Shown: positions 25,571 to 34,056 of the stretch, piece by piece
Numbering within the stretch: position 1 is the first letter of the stretch
Layout: every line of letters starts with the position of its first letter
From: Lachnospiraceae bacterium
Lineage (GTDB): Bacteria > Bacillota > Clostridia > Lachnospirales > Bianqueaceae
NCBI GenBank assembly: GCA_022794035.1
Contig: JAAWDX010000007.1
Span: 62,001-126,000 of the forward strand
DNA: 64,000 nucleotides
Reading direction: 5' to 3'
Made by a program: the position numbers and the translations under genes
The notes under the pieces: generated by a model
Seen by the model: only the letters and a program-made list of their open reading frames with translations
Told to the model about the DNA's origin: nothing
The model's database searches: none

Positions 25571-26803
25571 TCAATTAAAATTTCTTTTCAAAACACTTTT
25601 TAATGTAATCAATAGTAGCATAATATTAACTCCCGTTGCCAACAAAATCACATAATTTACCCCATTCATTCCAAAACTCTCAATAAAAATTCTTGAAAAA
25701 AATGCCACTAGCAATACTGATGTTAAATTAACCAAAACAATGGTTTTTAAGCATCTTGCTATCGTCAAGAGAGCACTCAAAAAATAAATACATGCCAATG
25801 ATAATGTAGTCAATAACACAGGTATTAGTAAATTTGAATACTGAACTATCTCCTCATTAAAAAGAATTGTCAACCCCCACTTGCCAAATATCTTGCTAAT
25901 AATAATTACCGTAACAAAAACTAGAAAAATCATTTTCCAGACTTTATGATATTGTTTCATATATTTTTCTTTTTCTTTTTCTACATAATATTTAGTAAAA
26001 AAGGTTATGAGAGGATTATATATCCAACTAGCCGCTGTTTGCACTATTACTGCAGGTGTAGCAATCGACGCATATATCCCTAGATAGTAATTACCATACA
26101 CCGCTTCTAATGTATTTCTCGGAATAGATACCAGACTACTTATTAAAAATGAATTCATCATTAACGGCAGACATTCCTGCATTAATCGTAGGCTTTGTTT
26201 ATAGCTAAAAATAATAGAAAAATTTTTTATTTTTTTACAAATATTATAATCATATATAAAAACTATAAGAGCTGATACACAAGTCATGCCAATAATTGCA
26301 AATATAAGTTTTTTGGTAAAATATAAAAATATGCAAAATACAAAAAAAGATAAAACTCCTCTACTAATAAAGGAATAACAGATATAATCCATCCTTTCTT
26401 GTTTTTGCTGTATTCCTTGTAAAACATCCACAAATGCTTCCATAAGCCTAAATAACATATATATAATTATACACAATATTTGATAACTTGTATAACTTCT
26501 ATTAGACACTACAAAAATAGTACATAAACTCAAAGCTAAGATACTAGTTATAATCCTCGTTGTAACGTAAATAGACACTGAATATTTCTCTTTATAATCT
26601 GAAACTTGAAAATTACGAATTCCAAATGTAGCTACCGTAAAAAACATATTTGTGATCGAGATTGCTAAAGACAAATTTCCCGCTTCTTCATATGATACAA
26701 TTTTTACAATAACAACTGTAATCAACCACTGGCACCCTAAATATACAGCAGCTCCAATTGAATTATAAATCGTATTTTTTTTAATCGATAATACCTTATC
26801 CAT
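25571..26803 (-). CDS. Wzx-type oligosaccharide flippase
   Basis: A 410-residue protein with about 12 membrane helices and the N-terminal pattern KKNTIYNSIGAAVYLGCQWL typical of Wzx/RfbX-like flippases. It would move an undecaprenyl-linked sugar or repeat unit outward. The gene is very AT-rich and overlaps the GT8 gene by 8 nt. The larger locus also has an ABC exporter, so this flippase may serve a side-chain donor or a separate glycan. Confidence 0.88.
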   Translation of the reverse strand: MDKVLSIKKNTIYNSIGAAVYLGCQWLITVVIVKIVSYEEAGNLSLAISITNMFFTVATFGIRNFQVSDYKEKYSVSIYVTTRIITSILALSLCTIFVVSNRSYTSYQILCIIIYMLFRLMEAFVDVLQGIQQKQERMDYICYSFISRGVLSFFVFCIFLYFTKKLIFAIIGMTCVSALIVFIYDYNICKKIKNFSIIFSYKQSLRLMQECLPLMMNSFLISSLVSIPRNTLEAVYGNYYLGIYASIATPAVIVQTAASWIYNPLITFFTKYYVEKEKEKYMKQYHKVWKMIFLVFVTVIIISKIFGKWGLTILFNEEIVQYSNLLIPVLLTTLSLACIYFLSALLTIARCLKTIVLVNLTSVLLVAFFSRIFIESFGMNGVNYVILLATGVNIMLLLITLKSVLKRNFN

Positions 26804-27797
26804 TTTCCTTGCTTCTTTCTTTTACTTTTTTAGCCCTAATCTTCATAAATAAAGGAATTAAAAAATCTATTATTTTATATCTTATATATGGAAATGGCTT
26901 TAAAATTACTAGAAACATCTTATATAAAACAAAATATAATTCCCAACCTGTTTCCAATTCAGTATTTTTCCATTCCGTCTTGTTTAAATATTTAAAATAA
27001 TCCTTCTTATACTTATGCGTGGTTCCCTTTCGCCAAGGTCTTTCTTCTCCTAAATAATGAACAATAATAGGATCCTTTTTGGCTATTTGATATTCTTCTT
27101 TAGAAATATATCCAGCAGGCTCATTTAATTTTTTTAAAAATCTATAGGGATAGTACCAGAAAATATTATATGCATTATATTTAGGCGAAAGAACATATAT
27201 ATTCCCTTCTAAAGCTCCATTAATAGCATCCTGATCCGGTGCAAAAAGTCTCCCCTGCTTATTACTGTAGTATTTTAAAATCTTCTTTCCAGTACCTTCC
27301 GCTCTCCATCTTTCCAAATTAATTAATAAAACCCCAGAATTAAAATATGATTTTCCTTTTAAGCCCAGGCTCTCTTTGCGTTTTTTATTAACAGTTGGTT
27401 CAATAGATGCTCCAAGTACGACATCCTCCATATCTATTTCCCAAAGTTCTTGCAGTGCCCCCCTTACAATAGTATCTCCATCCAAATAAATAACCTTGTT
27501 TACTTCTAAAGGTAATAAATCATCAATAAGTAATCTTGCTAAAACAACATTTTTCCACCCTAAAGTATCAAAATCAAACCCGATTTTATCTTTCAAATTA
27601 CTTATATCAACAAAAAACAACTGCCTTTTGTATTTAGAAGCTAAATCAAGTAATCTTATTTTATTTCCTTCAGATATATTATAAGCTCCAATATAAAAAC
27701 AAAGAACATCTAATTCTTTATTATTTTCACAAACAGAACATATCCCGGCAGCAATCTGTGGAACAAAATTATCATCTGAAGTATAAAAAATATTCAT
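26796..27797 (-). CDS. Glycosyltransferase family 8 protein
   Basis: A 333-residue GT-A-fold retaining glycosyltransferase. The DxD metal motif is in KVIYLDGDTIVRG (about 100), followed by YFNSGVLLINLERWR and DQDAINGAL, both GT8 hallmarks. Galactosyl- or glucosyl-transfer is usual for the family, but the sugar is not assigned. It has a strong AAAGGGAG ribosome-binding site, starts 12 nt after licD and overlaps the flippase gene. Confidence 0.92.
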   Translation of the reverse strand: MNIFYTSDDNFVPQIAAGICSVCENNKELDVLCFYIGAYNISEGNKIRLLDLASKYKRQLFFVDISNLKDKIGFDFDTLGWKNVVLARLLIDDLLPLEVNKVIYLDGDTIVRGALQELWEIDMEDVVLGASIEPTVNKKRKESLGLKGKSYFNSGVLLINLERWRAEGTGKKILKYYSNKQGRLFAPDQDAINGALEGNIYVLSPKYNAYNIFWYYPYRFLKKLNEPAGYISKEEYQIAKKDPIIVHYLGEERPWRKGTTHKYKKDYFKYLNKTEWKNTELETGWELYFVLYKMFLVILKPFPYIRYKIIDFLIPLFMKIRAKKVKERSKENG

Positions 27798-27808
27798 TTC
27801 TTCTCCCT

Positions 27809-28672
27809 TTATTCATCAAAATTTAAAACAGCTGGCGCATGTACATGTCTTTTTTCAACAGGCGGTAATTGCATATAGTCATTATATATTTTTTCCAAAT
27901 ATAAATGATAATTATTAGGAAGAGGAATTTTCGTATTCTCAAACTTTTTCCATACAACCGGAAATAATTCATCTTCGCCATGAGTTATTTTTTTGACACC
28001 CTCAAAGTTATTTTCTGAATATACTTTGGGTACTCCATTACACTCAACCATCTTTTCACATTTCTTAATTTCTTTCAGATACGCTTTGTACACTCTTGTT
28101 GTTGTAACATTAAATATTTTGAGAAAATAATAACTCAATCTGCATAAAATCTTCGTTATTTTTCTCTTCCATTCGCTCATCTGTCCTGGAAGTTTAGGCG
28201 ATTTATATGCGCTTAAAACACAAAGCCGAGTCAATATCCATTTTTTCCAAATCTGCATTTTCCTTTTATGTTCTTTTTGATATACTATGTCCAAAGGAAA
28301 AATGTCAATAAAGATACCTGATTTATATGTTCTGTCTTGGTCTGTAGCCTCTATAAAAGTTGTATTTGCTCGAGTCAGCTTTGCAAAAGTCATAACATAT
28401 CCCTTTGTTTCTCTAATCTCTAAAAGCTTAAAAGTATCTTTCAACTCTTTAGAAGCTAAGTCGACAAATTTTTCATAATCCCCTCTTGGCATTGCAACGT
28501 CCATATCATCATCCCAGGGAATAAAGCCCTCATGTCTCACAGCACCTAAGGCAGTCCCGTAGCATGCAAAAAAATTCAAATCATACTTTTCACATATTCT
28601 GACAAATTCTTGATATATTTCTAGCTCAACACTTTGCAATTTCTTCAAAGTTTTTTCATCATACGCTTCCAT
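27809..28672 (-). CDS. LicD family phosphotransferase
   Basis: A 287-residue LicD-family protein. The hallmark region is visible near residues 35-60: ACYGTALGAVRHEGFIPWDDDMDVAMPR, with the metal-binding acidic cluster (given here as key residues W-D-D-D-M-D). LicD enzymes transfer phosphocholine or similar groups from CDP carriers to glycans. It is the first gene of its unit, preceded by a long structured leader. No licA (choline kinase) or licB (permease) is seen nearby; the nucleotidyltransferase/PLP fusion downstream may supply its donor. Confidence 0.9.
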   Translation of the reverse strand: MEAYDEKTLKKLQSVELEIYQEFVRICEKYDLNFFACYGTALGAVRHEGFIPWDDDMDVAMPRGDYEKFVDLASKELKDTFKLLEIRETKGYVMTFAKLTRANTTFIEATDQDRTYKSGIFIDIFPLDIVYQKEHKRKMQIWKKWILTRLCVLSAYKSPKLPGQMSEWKRKITKILCRLSYYFLKIFNVTTTRVYKAYLKEIKKCEKMVECNGVPKVYSENNFEGVKKITHGEDELFPVVWKKFENTKIPLPNNYHLYLEKIYNDYMQLPPVEKRHVHAPAVLNFDE

Positions 28673-28714
28673 AATCCAGTCACTCCATTAATGATTTTAT
28701 TATTATCCCCGTTT

Positions 28715-28915
28715 TTCAAAGTCTAACTCAAAAAACGACTTAGATTTTTATATAGACGATATCGTAAGTTCGCCTTCGACAAACTCATAGCGCGCCGCAT
28801 TACTTGATTAACCAAAATATATTTGATTACGCTTATTATACCACAAGTTCGGCTCGTCCCTCACCGAACTTGGCAAAAAATCCCTGCGGGATTCTTGCAG
28901 TCGTTCTGTGTCTGT
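28715..28915 (-). other. Structured, GC-richer leader/possible repeat element upstream of licD
   Basis: This gap lies between licD and the divergent glycosyltransferase. It is GC-richer than the AT-rich genes around it. It holds a 9-bp hairpin CAAGTTCGG/CCGAACTTG (28844-28852, 28864-28872, 11-nt loop), a short hairpin AATCCC-GCA-GGGATT followed by six T on the minus strand (28872-28900), and a related AAGTTCG segment near 28767. It contains no convincing gene. It may be a remnant or a dispersed repeat. Confidence 0.45.
28835..28843 (-). promoter_or_regulatory. Extended -10 element proximal to licD
   Basis: Minus strand TGGTATAAT (28843-28835) has no good -35. It lies downstream of the attenuator-like hairpin. 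Confidence 0.4.
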
Positions 28916-28945
28916 ATTATACCATATTTAGTATCCTTCAATCAA
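28916..28945 (-). promoter_or_regulatory. Distal promoter of the licD unit
   Basis: Minus strand: TTGATT (28945-28940), 18-nt spacer, TATAAT (28921-28916), with an extended TGG before the -10. It would give a leader of about 235 nt. Confidence 0.6.
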
Positions 28946-28997
28946 TGCATTTTTAGTTTTAGCATCATATGCGCATGCGATTCTACAACTTTTAAGA

Positions 28998-29026
28998 TTG
29001 ACAAATCCTTTCAATTATAATAGTAT
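28998..29026 (+). promoter_or_regulatory. Promoter for the plus-strand glycosyltransferase
   Basis: TTGACA (28998-29003), 17-nt spacer, TAGTAT (29021-29026). Confidence 0.6.
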
Positions 29027-29071
29027 AGATGAGTTCTCATGAATCTTTCTAAACAGAAGGGAATTTTATTT

Positions 29072-29866
29072 ATGCTTTATTCATCTTTTGACCATACTTT
29101 TGTCATCTGTGCTTACAAAGAAAGCCCCTTTCTGCCTCTTTGTATTGATTCTTTATTAAATCAAAGCATTAAAAGTAATATTATCATATCGACTTCTACC
29201 CCTAATTCATACATTAAAAATATTGCATCACAGTATAATCTCCCATTATTCATTAATACCGGAAGAAAAAGTATTGCTGACGATTGGAATTTTGGCTATT
29301 CTCAAGCCAAAACTTCTCTTATTACTATCGCTCACCAAGATGACATATATCTACCCACATATTTTGAAGAAATTTTAAAGGCCGTTAATTCAAGTTCACA
29401 CCCGCTTATTCTTTTTACTAACTATAATGAACTAAGAAATGAGCAAGTTTCCTCGCCCAATTTTTTAGTACGCTATAAACGTATCATGTTAGCCCCGCTT
29501 AGTATTTCTTTTTTTCAGCATAGCAAATGGTTACGTCGCCGAATCCTTTCCTTTGGTTGCTCTATTTGTTGCCCCTCTGTTACTTATGTTAAGCCATTTT
29601 TACCCTTCCCCCTATTCAAATATGGATTTAAAAGCAACCTCGATTGGCAAACCTGGGAAACTCTTTCCTCACTATCTGGTGATTTTATTTATTTGTCTAC
29701 TTCCTTAATTTATCACCGTATTCATGCTGATTCTGAAACCTCAAATGTTATAAAAAGTAATATTCGCTCTAAAGAAGATTATGCATTATTCAAAAAGTTT
29801 TGGCCCTCCCCTGTTGCTAAATTATTTACTAAAATATATGCACTCAGTGAGAAAAGCAATAAATAA
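29072..29866 (+). CDS. Family 2 glycosyltransferase
   Basis: A 264-residue GT-A-fold enzyme. The N-terminus FVICAYKESPFLPLCIDSLLNQSI is a GT2 nucleotide-binding strand, and AHQDDIYLPTYFEEIL gives the metal-binding DD motif (about 87). I start at 29072, 9 nt after AAGGGA; the ATG at 29039 lies only a few nt after the likely transcription start. It is the only plus-strand gene in the polysaccharide region, has its own promoter and ends at a strong bidirectional terminator. It has no membrane helix. The acceptor is unknown. Confidence 0.85.
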   Translation: MLYSSFDHTFVICAYKESPFLPLCIDSLLNQSIKSNIIISTSTPNSYIKNIASQYNLPLFINTGRKSIADDWNFGYSQAKTSLITIAHQDDIYLPTYFEEILKAVNSSSHPLILFTNYNELRNEQVSSPNFLVRYKRIMLAPLSISFFQHSKWLRRRILSFGCSICCPSVTYVKPFLPFPLFKYGFKSNLDWQTWETLSSLSGDFIYLSTSLIYHRIHADSETSNVIKSNIRSKEDYALFKKFWPSPVAKLFTKIYALSEKSNK

Positions 29867-29892
29867 AGACTACAATAGATGAATATTGTTAA

Positions 29893-29942
29893 TAAAAAGG
29901 TAATGCTATTGTGCTTTCCGGCACAATAGCATTACCTTTTTA
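29893..29942. terminator. Bidirectional terminator between converging units
   Basis: A perfect stem of about 21 bp (AAAAAGGTAATGCTATTGTGC with its complement) has a short loop and A/T runs on both sides. Confidence 0.92.
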
Positions 29943-31019
29943 TTATTTTCTAAACCTATCCATATTTTGCATCGTACTTGCTTCTTCTAATGGTAATTTA
30001 ACCGGACAATGCTTTCGGGCTGACTCATATATTGCTAGAATCAATTCCAATGCCCTTTTTCCAGCATATCCATCTACTAACGGTTCTTTATTTTCTTCTA
30101 TAGATTCTATCATATTTTTATATAATGGAGTGTGCCCAAAACCATATACATTCTCAGGATCTTCATCGCATTGCTTTTGAAGCTCTACTAATTTTTCCTC
30201 TTCTCCTTTGACATTCCATACTTCAATATGGTTTACAGACATTCCCCCTGCTTTAACGGTTCCCTTTTCTCCAAAAATATGTAGTGTCTCTTCTAGTCCA
30301 TCAGGGTATACATTAGTACTGCCTTCAAAAATACCATATGCTCCATTTGCAAATTTAATGATAGCAAGCCCTATATCTTCTGCTTCAATATACGGATGAA
30401 TTAAATTATCACTGTAAGCAATCACTTCTTCAATTTCATCTCCCATCATCCAACGCAATAAATCTGCATCATGAATACATTGATTCATTAAAGCTCCACC
30501 ATCTTGTTTCCATGTTCCACGCCATGCATCTTGTGCATAATACGCTTCTCCTCTATACCATCTTACATGAGCAGTTCCATACAATAGCTTACCCAGCTTT
30601 CCCACGTTTATCGCTTCATGAATTGCTTTAATCGCTGGATTAAATCGATTTTGATGATTCGTACAAACCTTTACTTGATATTTTTCTGCCTCTTCGATGA
30701 TTTCATCTGCGTCTTGTATCGACAATGCAATTGGTTTTTCTATAATCACATGGTTTCTCTTTCTAATTGCTTCTAACGCTATTTTAGCATGTTCTCCGCT
30801 CCATGTAGCAATCGCTACTAAATCCAAATTTTCTTTTGTAAACATCTCAATATAATTTGTATATATTTTCACCGATTCATCTAAACCATTGTCTACTTTA
30901 AATTTTTCTGCTTTTTCTTGATCTAAATCACAAATCGCCACAATTTGCAAATTATTTTGCCTAGCAGCCACAACGTGATTAGGTGCCACTCTTCCACATC
31001 CAACTAATGCGTATCTCAT
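29943..31019 (-). CDS. Gfo/Idh/MocA family oxidoreductase
   Basis: A 358-residue NAD(P)-dependent sugar oxidoreductase. The N-terminal Rossmann motif is VGCGRVAPNH, the family EKP motif appears as HVIIEKPIALS (about 95), and the C-terminal domain contains GGALMNQCIHDADLLRW with its catalytic His. In polysaccharide loci such enzymes oxidise or isomerise nucleotide sugars at C3, for example in UDP-aminosugar or uronate pathways. The substrate here is not determined. It is the last gene of the unit and overlaps the DUF2304 gene by 4 nt. Confidence 0.9.
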   Translation of the reverse strand: MRYALVGCGRVAPNHVVAARQNNLQIVAICDLDQEKAEKFKVDNGLDESVKIYTNYIEMFTKENLDLVAIATWSGEHAKIALEAIRKRNHVIIEKPIALSIQDADEIIEEAEKYQVKVCTNHQNRFNPAIKAIHEAINVGKLGKLLYGTAHVRWYRGEAYYAQDAWRGTWKQDGGALMNQCIHDADLLRWMMGDEIEEVIAYSDNLIHPYIEAEDIGLAIIKFANGAYGIFEGSTNVYPDGLEETLHIFGEKGTVKAGGMSVNHIEVWNVKGEEEKLVELQKQCDEDPENVYGFGHTPLYKNMIESIEENKEPLVDGYAGKRALELILAIYESARKHCPVKLPLEEASTMQNMDRFRK

Positions 31020-31372
31020 TCTTTTTCCTCCTCCAATTTCTGCATGTCATTTTGATCAATCGCATATCTCTGCGTTAATCCTAAAATTTTATTTTCTAAT
31101 TGGGATACTTTAATACTCATACCAAAAATTTTCATAATCAACAAAAAAATGATAACTAAAAAAATGCAATTTACCGGACTTGCAATGCCCAACAAATTTT
31201 TAATCAAATCAACAGTTTGGGGAAAAATACTTAATAAAACTAGAACGACTGAAAATAAAATCCAATAAATAGAATCAGCAATCTGCATCTGCGATTTATT
31301 GATTCTTCTCATCACATATAAAAACGTAAAAACTGACACGATGATCAAAATGATTCGAAGCGTAATTGACAT
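31016..31372 (-). CDS. DUF2304 small membrane protein (GacJ-like)
   Basis: A 118-residue protein with three predicted membrane helices and a short polar C-terminal helix (KVSQLENKILGLTQRYAID). I start at the ATG at 31372 with AAAAGGAG upstream; it begins within 2 nt of the preceding stop. DUF2304 proteins pair with polyprenyl-phosphate glycosyltransferases. In group A Streptococcus the comparable small protein GacJ enhances GacI. The neighbouring DPM1-like GT2 fits this pairing. Confidence 0.82.
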   Translation of the reverse strand: MSITLRIILIIVSVFTFLYVMRRINKSQMQIADSIYWILFSVVLVLLSIFPQTVDLIKNLLGIASPVNCIFLVIIFLLIMKIFGMSIKVSQLENKILGLTQRYAIDQNDMQKLEEEKE

Positions 31373-31373
31373 T

Positions 31374-32066
31374 TTATACTCTCCTTTTTCTAAACCATTG
31401 TACAAAGAAAATCGAAATGGTCATACACAACATATACCAAAAGGATTTGGGAATATTTAGATAACTCTCTCCTGCTGTTCTTTCATGCATCTCTACCTGC
31501 ACTTCTGTTATTTTAGCTCCATTTCTTAATAAATAGCAAATAGTATCTGGTTCTGGTCCATAATTCATGGAAGATGCAAATTCAGATAATACCTTTTTGC
31601 TAAACAGTCTCATTCCAGAAGTAGGATCTGCAATCTTTTTACCTGTTGTGAGCCAAATTGCAAAATGAATAATACGGCTTCCAATCATTCTTGAGGTCCA
31701 TGGCTTTTTTTGCTCTACAAACCGGGACCCGATTACAATATCCGCTCCTTCCTTTTCCATAGCCTCTAATAGGTTTTGAATATAACGAGGATCATGCTGT
31801 CCATCCCCATCAAATTGTATAGCAGCATCGTAGCCATTAAGCTTTGCATACTTCATACCTGCCTGAAATCCGCCAGATAGTCCTACATTTATTGGTAAAT
31901 CTAAAAGATTGTATCCGTTTTCCCTACAAATCTGCGCCGTTTGATCTTTAGAACCATCATTAACGACTACATAATCATATTGCGGATATTGGTTTTTAAG
32001 TATCTCAACAACACTTTCAATATTCTCAGCCTCATTGTAAGCTGGAATAATCACCAGTACTTTCAT
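31374..32066 (-). CDS. DPM1/GtrB-like family 2 glycosyltransferase
   Basis: A 230-residue enzyme. I start at the ATG at 32066 after GAGGGAG; a longer frame would run into the upstream gene. VLVIIPAYNEAENIESVV begins the fold; QFDGDGQHDP is the metal motif (about 94), and GSRIIHFAIWLTTG plus DPTSGMRLF are typical of polyprenyl-phosphate sugar synthases. A hydrophobic C-terminal segment may touch the membrane. It is likely to make undecaprenyl-phosphate-sugar for the GT-C protein encoded upstream (32087-34054), with the DUF2304 protein as partner. Confidence 0.9.
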   Translation of the reverse strand: MKVLVIIPAYNEAENIESVVEILKNQYPQYDYVVVNDGSKDQTAQICRENGYNLLDLPINVGLSGGFQAGMKYAKLNGYDAAIQFDGDGQHDPRYIQNLLEAMEKEGADIVIGSRFVEQKKPWTSRMIGSRIIHFAIWLTTGKKIADPTSGMRLFSKKVLSEFASSMNYGPEPDTICYLLRNGAKITEVQVEMHERTAGESYLNIPKSFWYMLCMTISIFFVQWFRKRRV

Positions 32067-32086
32067 TATTTCTTCTCCCTCATCTA

Positions 32087-34054
32087 TCATCGGTGTATAA
32101 TTATATGAAAAACTTTCATAATTACCAACATATTTTGTATAATCATGCAAGTAACCCATCCTCTTTTTATTGATTTACGCTTTTCAACAAATGTGTTGAT
32201 GCCACATAACAAACAGATAGGCAGAATTGGTAGGAAATATCTTCCCTGCACTCCTATAATAACATTACTTGAATTAGGAGTCCACCCAAACAACATACTC
32301 GCGTACACTAAAATAACAATACTAAAAGAAATTAATAGGATCAATATTTTTTGCTTCATAGATAGAATCATCGGCTCTCCTGAATCTTCTATAATGGCCA
32401 TCACAATTAGAATGATAAATACATTCAACATGCTCCATGGTATATCTAATTCTAGCCACCCTAAACTTCCTCCCAAAAGTGTTTTAGGATAGGCATCTAT
32501 ATAAAGAAGAAATGTATTCCAATATATAGAAAGCAACCGTCTAGGATTATATAATAAATCTCCTAAAGTGTAAGTATGCCCTGTCCCGCCTGCATTGACA
32601 GCATTATTCGTTTCTCCTAATATCTTGAATATTGTACCAAAGTATACCGTCATAATGCATCCTGCTGCAATCAAAAAAATTAATAAAAGCTTCCATTTAG
32701 CTTTTTTAATGTATTCTTTTTCCTTTCCTTTAAAAACGAAAAATAGGAGCAGAAGCATAGGCATATATACTACCTTTTGGAAAGCAAATAAAATGCTAAG
32801 CCCAGCCAAAATTATCCAATCCCTCTTTATAAGTTGACTTTTTTGAACTGAAAGTTTAAAAATATATGATATAAAAAGAAATACTATCATTAAAAGTTCT
32901 GCATCATACGAAAAAGAGGATACTAGTTCTAATGTCATTGGTAATAATGCTACCGCAAGTATTGTAGTTTTTCCTTTTGGCATCCATTTAACTGCATAAT
33001 ACATACAAATAGCAAAACAGAGAATACTAAACATGCGTCCAAAAAATAAAATCGTAAACCACTCAAAACCTAATATCCTCGCAATTGTAACCCCCAAAAT
33101 TTGCGGCAAATAAGTAATAAATGGACTATCTACCACATTTTGTACGCCTACTTTATAATTCTCGTTTTTTGCTATTTCTAAACTCCCATATAATAATTTA
33201 TATGTTTGCATATTAGGTCTATAATAATCGCATCCATTTTCTATCGCTGTGTCTTCATATAAAATAACTTTTCCTTCATCATTTGTTGCCTCTTTCCCCA
33301 TTAATTGACTTGAATATTTATATGTTGTCATAATATGACGCTCTTCATCAGGAGCTGAATACGGAGGTAATATAAACATATATAGCATCCCCAAAAGAAG
33401 TATGGTAAAAAAAGCAATCTTTTCTAATGACTCATTATGCATTATACTCATAACAAGATAGCTGAATAACAACACCAACCCTATCCAGAAGATCCACCGA
33501 ATAATGGAAAATTGGCCCATTTTAAAAGTCTTTGATAATTTTCCATCATATACTTCAATGGAATCAAGACTATATTTAATTTCTTCCTTATCTCCAATAT
33601 CTATACGAAGAGATTGATACTGTTCATAAGGAATTACTGCAATTACTTCTTTATTTCCTCTCTGCAAAACGACAGTCGTTGAATTTTCTTCTGAAAATGC
33701 ATTTTCTGAAAAAGCCCAAAAAACTTGAATTCTTAAATTTTGTGAAACCTCCTCAGAAAACCTGATTCGAACCCCTCCGCTTTTATCATCCTTCATCTGA
33801 ATAATGATTTGGGGATCTGCTGTTACTGTACACATTTCATTTTTATTAACTTTACGCAAATTAACTAGCTCTAGTGCATAATCATTTTCTAAGATATTAA
33901 CAAAGGCTTCATTATCATAGTTTAAGGGTAATTCTATCCGAGAAACCCTATAGATATAAAACATCTCTAAAAAAACACTCAAAAAGAGTATTCCAAATAT
34001 AAATATAATTCTTTGTTTATTCAACTGCTTTTTCAAAAAGGCAAGGCTTTTCAC
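32087..34054 (-). CDS. DUF2142 polytopic membrane protein, probable GT-C glycosyltransferase
   Basis: A 655-residue protein with about 12 helices. A first helix (about 15-33) is followed by a beta-rich extracytoplasmic region (about 40-180), then a polytopic core. The DUF2142 hallmark YSAPDEERHI falls near residue 234; acidic residues in the first large loop are typical of GT-C catalysts that use polyprenyl-phosphate sugars. The start is GTG, 9 nt after GGGAG. With the GT2 and DUF2304 genes it forms a side-chain glycosylation triad resembling GacI/GacJ/GacL. Confidence 0.85.
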   Translation of the reverse strand: MKSLAFLKKQLNKQRIIFIFGILFLSVFLEMFYIYRVSRIELPLNYDNEAFVNILENDYALELVNLRKVNKNEMCTVTADPQIIIQMKDDKSGGVRIRFSEEVSQNLRIQVFWAFSENAFSEENSTTVVLQRGNKEVIAVIPYEQYQSLRIDIGDKEEIKYSLDSIEVYDGKLSKTFKMGQFSIIRWIFWIGLVLLFSYLVMSIMHNESLEKIAFFTILLLGMLYMFILPPYSAPDEERHIMTTYKYSSQLMGKEATNDEGKVILYEDTAIENGCDYYRPNMQTYKLLYGSLEIAKNENYKVGVQNVVDSPFITYLPQILGVTIARILGFEWFTILFFGRMFSILCFAICMYYAVKWMPKGKTTILAVALLPMTLELVSSFSYDAELLMIVFLFISYIFKLSVQKSQLIKRDWIILAGLSILFAFQKVVYMPMLLLLFFVFKGKEKEYIKKAKWKLLLIFLIAAGCIMTVYFGTIFKILGETNNAVNAGGTGHTYTLGDLLYNPRRLLSIYWNTFLLYIDAYPKTLLGGSLGWLELDIPWSMLNVFIILIVMAIIEDSGEPMILSMKQKILILLISFSIVILVYASMLFGWTPNSSNVIIGVQGRYFLPILPICLLCGINTFVEKRKSIKRGWVTCMIIQNMLVIMKVFHIIIHR

Positions 34055-34056
34055 TT

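Noticed and set aside
28726-28801. A 25-codon minus-strand frame in the licD leader
   Set aside because: Very short, no ribosome-binding site and it lies in a structured leader; treated as noncoding.
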